Below are positions 60,397 to 64,000 of a DNA stretch of 64,000 nt, piece after piece. The notes under the pieces are model-generated. The model had not been told where the DNA came from. It saw only the letters and a program-made list of their open reading frames with translations, and made no database searches. The position numbers were made by a program, and so were the translations under genes. Position 1 is the stretch's first letter. Each line of letters opens with the position of its first letter. The DNA comes from Mesorhizobium terrae (GTDB lineage: Bacteria; Pseudomonadota; Alphaproteobacteria; Rhizobiales; Rhizobiaceae): assembly GCF_008727715.1 (NCBI RefSeq), contig NZ_CP044218.1, positions 124,001 to 188,000 of the forward strand, in the 5' to 3' direction.

Positions 60397-60424
60397 CCCC
60401 GGCGGCGAAGACCCGCCGCCGGGG
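60397..60424 (+). other. Intercistronic GC-rich stem-loop after the polyamine-binding-protein gene
   Basis: CCCCGGCGGCG (60397-60407) and CGCCGCCGGGG (60414-60424) form a perfect 11-bp stem with a 6-base loop, nine bases after the binding-protein stop and before the first permease. No T-run follows. It probably protects the upstream message or attenuates read-through so that binding protein exceeds permease. Confidence 0.65.
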
Positions 60425-60460
60425 TCAGAAGCCCTCCCAATACCGGATCAAGTGCAACCC

Positions 60461-61333
60461 GTGTCGCAAGTGCAAACCCGTTCGACTGTGTTGATGGCGC
60501 CGGCGCTCGCCTGGCTCACCGCGCTCATGGTGCTGCCCTGCGCGCTGGTGCTGGCGCTCGCCTTCTTTCGACGCGGCATCTATGGCGGCATCGAATACAC
60601 TTTCACGCTCGAAAATTTCGGCCGAGTGCTGGACCCGCTCTATACCGGCATCTTCCTCAATTCGGCGCGGATCGCCGGGCTCGCCACCGTCATCGCAGCG
60701 GTCGTCGGTTATGCGGCGGCCTATGCGATTGCCTCGGCTCCGCGACGGCGGCAACCGGTGCTGCTCTTCCTCGCGGTGCTGCCGTTCTGGTCGAACTACC
60801 TGATCCGCACCTACGCCTGGATCGTGCTGCTCAACCGCGAAGGCCTGGTGACGCAATTGCTGCGCTGGTTCGGCTATCAGGGCGAGCCGCCTTCCCTGCT
60901 CTACACCGAAGGCGCGGTCATCGCCGGGCTTGTCTATAACTACCTGCCCTTCGTGATTCTAGCCTGCTATGCGCCGCTGTCGCGGCTCAACCAGGAACTG
61001 CGCGAGGCCTCGCGCGATCTCGGCGCCTCGGCCGCCACCACCTTCCGGCGCGTGACGCTACCGCTGACCTTCCACGGCATCGCCGCCGGCGCGGTGTTCG
61101 TGTTCGTGTTGTCGATCGGCAATTTCGTGACGCCGGCTCTGCTCGGCGGCGGCCGCTTCCAGATGATCGGCAACCTCGTCTACGACCAGTTTTTGACAGC
61201 CAATGACTGGCCGTTCGGCGCGGCGCTGTCGATGACGCTGATCGCCATCATGATGCTCCTGCTGACGATCCAGGCAATGGTGGCCGAACGCGCCTCAGGC
61301 ATCGGCAGGGCCAAGGCGGGCGCCGATGAATAG
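60461..61333 (+). CDS. Polyamine-type ABC transporter permease (PotB-like)
   Basis: Predicted 290 residues from GTG 60461; GTG 60452 and ATG 60494 are alternatives, and no strong ribosome site decides between them. The frame is open back into the binding-protein gene, but that part is a shadow. About six helices, the first APALAWLTALMVLPCALVLA; the coupling loop is EASRDLGASAATTFRRVTLP. It pairs with the PotC-like permease, whose start it overlaps by eight bases. Confidence 0.9.
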   Translation: MSQVQTRSTVLMAPALAWLTALMVLPCALVLALAFFRRGIYGGIEYTFTLENFGRVLDPLYTGIFLNSARIAGLATVIAAVVGYAAAYAIASAPRRRQPVLLFLAVLPFWSNYLIRTYAWIVLLNREGLVTQLLRWFGYQGEPPSLLYTEGAVIAGLVYNYLPFVILACYAPLSRLNQELREASRDLGASAATTFRRVTLPLTFHGIAAGAVFVFVLSIGNFVTPALLGGGRFQMIGNLVYDQFLTANDWPFGAALSMTLIAIMMLLLTIQAMVAERASGIGRAKAGADE

Positions 61334-62114
61334 TGCTTCCATGCCGCACGGGCTGAAGCTCGTTCTGATCGCCGTCTTCATATTCCTCTATATCCCCATC
61401 GCCGTGCTCGTGGCGCTGTCCTTCAACGAGGGTGGACTGCCGACGGCCTGGTCCGGCTTCTCGCTGAAATGGTATGCGGCGCTGGCGGGTAACCGCGCCA
61501 TACTGTCGGCGGCATTCAACACGCTGATCGTAGCGCTCATATCGACCACCGTCGCCACACTGCTCGGCACGTTGCTGGCGCTTGGCATGGAGGTTCGCCG
61601 CAGGCGCGGCCGCATGCTGGAAGCGCTGGTGTTCGCGCCGATGATCATTCCCGACATCGTGCTGGCGATCGCGCTGCTCTCCTTCTTTTCAATGCTCGAC
61701 ATGCCGATGGGCCTGCACACCATCATCATGGCGCATGTGGTGTTCAATCTCGCCTTCGTCTGCTCCGTCGTGCGGGCGCGGCTAAAAAGCTTCGACTGGT
61801 CGATCATCGAGGCGTCGGCCGATCTTGGCGCATCGGGCGTGACGACGTTTCGCCGCGTGACGCTGCCGGTCATTCTGCCGGCCGTCATTGCCGGCGCGCT
61901 GCTCGCCTTCACGCTTTCGGTCGACGAATTCATCATCGCCTTCTTCACGGCCGGCGCCGGGCGCTCGTCCACAACGCTGCCGATGCAGATCTATTCGATG
62001 ATCCGTTTCGGCATCACGCCGGAGATCAACGCGTTGGCCAGCATCGTCATGGCGGTAAGCGTGACGGCGCTCGCTTTGTCGCAACGCCTCAACCGCGGGG
62101 TCATCGCATCATGA
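61326..62114 (+). CDS. Polyamine-type ABC transporter permease (PotC-like)
   Basis: Predicted 262 residues, normal for PotC. Helix 1 is LKLVLIAVFIFLYIPIAVLV; the coupling loop is EASADLGASGVTTFRRVTLP, nearly the same as in the partner. The region TLSVDEFIIAFFTAG is typical of PotC. The stop overlaps the ATPase start by ATGA. Confidence 0.93.
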   Translation: MNSASMPHGLKLVLIAVFIFLYIPIAVLVALSFNEGGLPTAWSGFSLKWYAALAGNRAILSAAFNTLIVALISTTVATLLGTLLALGMEVRRRRGRMLEALVFAPMIIPDIVLAIALLSFFSMLDMPMGLHTIIMAHVVFNLAFVCSVVRARLKSFDWSIIEASADLGASGVTTFRRVTLPVILPAVIAGALLAFTLSVDEFIIAFFTAGAGRSSTTLPMQIYSMIRFGITPEINALASIVMAVSVTALALSQRLNRGVIAS

Positions 62115-63184
62115 GCGCAAAGGCGACACTGCTCGGCATCGACCAGGTGAACAAGCGGTTCGGCGCGGTGACCGCGCTCGACGCCGTGTCGATCGACATC
62201 CGCGAGAACGAGTTCTTCGCCCTGCTCGGTCCGTCAGGCTGCGGCAAGACCACCTTGTTGCGCATCCTCGCCGGTTTCGAAATGCCAAGCGAAGGGCGCA
62301 TCCTGCTGGATGGCAACGATATCGCGCGGGTGCCGCCTAACCGGCGCCCGGTCAACCTGATGTTCCAGTCCTACGCGCTGTTTCCGCACATGACCGTGCG
62401 CGCCAACATCTCCTATGGTCTGGAGATGGAAAGGCTGCCTGCGGCCGAAATCCGCTCGCGGGTCGACGCGATGCTGGAGACGACGCAGCTCGCAGGGCTA
62501 GCCGACCGCAAGCCGGACCAATTGTCGGGCGGCCAGAAGCAGCGTGTGGCGCTAGCGCGCGCGCTGGTGAAGCGGCCGCGCCTGCTCCTGCTCGACGAGC
62601 CGCTCGGCGCGCTGGACAAGAAGCTGCGCGGCGCCATGCAGCTGGAACTGAAGCGCCTGCAGCATGAGGTTGGCATCACCTTCGTGGTCGTCACTCACGA
62701 CCAGGAAGAAGCGCTGGTGATGGCCGACCGCGTGGCGGTGCTGCGCAACGGCCGGCTGCTGCAATGCGACACGCCGCACGCCATTTACGAGCGGCCGGCC
62801 GACCGGTTCGTCGCGGATTTCATCGGCGTCATGAATTTCCTGCCCGGCCGCGCCAATGGCGACGGGCTCGATCTGGCGAGCGGCGCCAAGGTTTCAGGCG
62901 CCGTACCGGCCAATCTCGCAGCGGGTGCGGCCGCGGTGGCGGCGGTGCGGCCGGAGCGCATCGCGCTGTTTCCGACAGAGCCGACCGAGAACCGCGTGCG
63001 CGGGACGGTGGAGGCGCTCGCCTATCACGGGCTGGACCTGCAGGTGCACATCCGCACCGACGCCTGCCCGGCGCCATTCACGATCCGCCTTACCGCCGAT
63101 GCCGCCGACCGGCGCCCGCCGCGCGTTGGCGAGAGCGTCGAAGCCGGCTGGAGCGCGGCCGACACGCGCATTTTTCCCGAGTGA
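62111..63184 (+). CDS. Polyamine-type ABC transporter ATP-binding protein (PotA-like)
   Basis: Predicted 357 residues. Walker A GPSGCGKTT, Q-loop FQSYALFPHM, signature LSGGQKQRVALARAL, Walker B LLLLDEPLGALDKKLR, switch histidine VVTHDQEEAL. A C-terminal TOBE/MOP-like regulatory domain follows from about residue 240. It powers the transporter; a glycosyltransferase gene follows 15 bases later. Confidence 0.95.
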   Translation: MSAKATLLGIDQVNKRFGAVTALDAVSIDIRENEFFALLGPSGCGKTTLLRILAGFEMPSEGRILLDGNDIARVPPNRRPVNLMFQSYALFPHMTVRANISYGLEMERLPAAEIRSRVDAMLETTQLAGLADRKPDQLSGGQKQRVALARALVKRPRLLLLDEPLGALDKKLRGAMQLELKRLQHEVGITFVVVTHDQEEALVMADRVAVLRNGRLLQCDTPHAIYERPADRFVADFIGVMNFLPGRANGDGLDLASGAKVSGAVPANLAAGAAAVAAVRPERIALFPTEPTENRVRGTVEALAYHGLDLQVHIRTDACPAPFTIRLTADAADRRPPRVGESVEAGWSAADTRIFPE

Positions 63185-63199
63185 TTTGAGGAGGAGGAC

Positions 63200-64000
63200 A
63201 TGATGCAAAAGACGGTGGCGTTTTTTCCGGAAGCGGCGTTCGGCCCGGCGCTGAATTCGGTCGGCATCGCCCAGGCGCTGGAGGCGCGCGGGCACAGGGC
63301 GGTCTTCCTCTCCGACCCCGGCTTTGTCGACGTCTACAAAGGTTACGGTTTCGAGGCCCATCCGGTGAACCTGTCCGAGCCGATGCCGGCCGAGCAGATG
63401 GCGAAATTCTGGGAAGACTTCATCAACGGCCACATCCCCAATTTCCGCAAATCGCCCTACGACCAGGTCGACAACTATGTGAAGGATTGCTGGACGGCGA
63501 TCGTCGACAGCGCCAAATGGGCGCAGAAGGATCTGCCAGGCATTCTCGCCAAAATCCGGCCTGACGTGATCTGCGTCGACAATGTCGTTCTGTTTCCGGC
63601 CATCAAGCAGTATGGCAAGCCGTGGGTGCGCATCATCTCGTGCTCCGAAAATGAGATCGAGGACGAGGATATCCCGCCGCATCTCTCCGGTTGCGGCGAA
63701 AACGATCATGCCGGGCATGCCGCCTATCGCGACCACTTCAACCAGGTGATCAGGCCGATCCATGATGACTTCAACGCCTTCCTCGCCGGTTCCGGCGAAG
63801 CGCCTTATCCGCTCGGCCAGTTCTTCGAGGCGTCGCCCTATCTCAACCTCCTGCTCTATCCGGAGGCGGCGAAGTTCAAACGTCGTCATCCGCTCGACCC
63901 CGGGCGGTTTCAGTACCTCGAAGGCTGCGTGCGCAAGGAGGTGCCATATGAGGTGCCGGCCTTCGCCGCCAACAAGGACGGGCCGCTGATCTACGTCTCC
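63200..64000 (+). CDS. GT1-type glycosyltransferase, copy 2 (C-terminal part beyond window)
   Basis: The first 267 residues are present; the gene runs off the window without a stop. GAGGAGGAGG precedes two adjacent ATGs (63200 and 63203). The product starts MMQKTVAFFPEAAFGPALNS and matches copy 1 (56874-58160) over its whole visible length, for example VGIAQALEARG, DVICVDNVVLFPAI, IPPHLSGCGE and YLEGCVRKEVPYEVPAFAAN, so they are clear paralogs. The nucleotide-sugar site lies outside the window. It is the last visible gene of the Pot-type operon, so both arms of this divergent locus carry one glycosyltransferase. Confidence 0.88.
   Translation, partial: MMQKTVAFFPEAAFGPALNSVGIAQALEARGHRAVFLSDPGFVDVYKGYGFEAHPVNLSEPMPAEQMAKFWEDFINGHIPNFRKSPYDQVDNYVKDCWTAIVDSAKWAQKDLPGILAKIRPDVICVDNVVLFPAIKQYGKPWVRIISCSENEIEDEDIPPHLSGCGENDHAGHAAYRDHFNQVIRPIHDDFNAFLAGSGEAPYPLGQFFEASPYLNLLLYPEAAKFKRRHPLDPGRFQYLEGCVRKEVPYEVPAFAANKDGPLIYVS

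Noticed and set aside
1..64000. tRNA, rRNA, insertion sequences, integrases, attachment sites
   Set aside because: None was recognised on either strand, so no mobile-element boundary is claimed although the content is accessory in nature.

Overview
The window is GC-rich (roughly 60-65 % by eye) alphaproteobacterial DNA, most likely from a rhizobium of the Mesorhizobium/Phyllobacteriaceae type. The signs are five complete ABC uptake operons, GntR/LysR/LacI regulators beside them, the efp-epmA pair, and tight ATGA-type gene overlaps. No rRNA, tRNA, CRISPR array, transposase or phage gene was seen. Apart from efp/epmA the window is accessory catabolic, uptake and iron-acquisition DNA.

Bases 1-13478: a candidate regulon. 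One minus-strand operon encodes a glutamate-semialdehyde-aminomutase-like transaminase, an FGGY sugar kinase, a NagB-type deaminase and a DapA-family lyase (cut by the window edge). A second encodes a family-5 peptide-binding protein, an M17 aminopeptidase and an S12 serine hydrolase. Divergent from the second are two permeases and a fused double ATPase. A HutC/UTRA-type GntR regulator closes the block. Both minus-strand operons carry a similar 20-bp inverted repeat on their promoters (3986-4005, 8941-8960). The reading offered is import and hydrolysis of an amino-sugar-containing peptide or conjugate followed by sugar catabolism.

Bases 13755-28311: two small genes with excellent ribosome sites (a 36-aa membrane protein and a 69-aa protein), then a minus-strand LysR-FAD-FAD-GcvT group. 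The GcvT-like gene is interrupted by one in-frame TGA. Divergent from it is a plus-strand operon of M17 aminopeptidase, proline iminopeptidase-like hydrolase and a complete Dpp-type transporter. Bases 28318-34391: a YtfQRT/YjfF-like sugar ABC operon with a divergent LacI regulator and palindromic intergenic sites. Bases 34605-42671: an ABM-domain protein, an 1811-residue autotransporter, EF-P and its lysyl-ligase EpmA.

Bases 42656-53860: a hydroxamate-citrate (NIS) siderophore locus in iucA-iucB-iucC-iucD order with an MFS exporter candidate, an RhtX/FptX-like importer, a small STAS-like protein and a TonB receptor. Its gene set fits an aerobactin-type product better than rhizobactin 1021. 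Bases 54114-64000: a polyamine locus. PuuA- and PuuB-like enzymes, a GT1-type glycosyltransferase and a two-winged-helix FCD regulator face a Pot-type ABC operon that ends in a second, paralogous glycosyltransferase (cut by the window edge). The paired glycosyltransferases around polyamine uptake and gamma-glutamylation are the most unusual gene context here. All function calls rest on reading motifs and context; no database search was possible.
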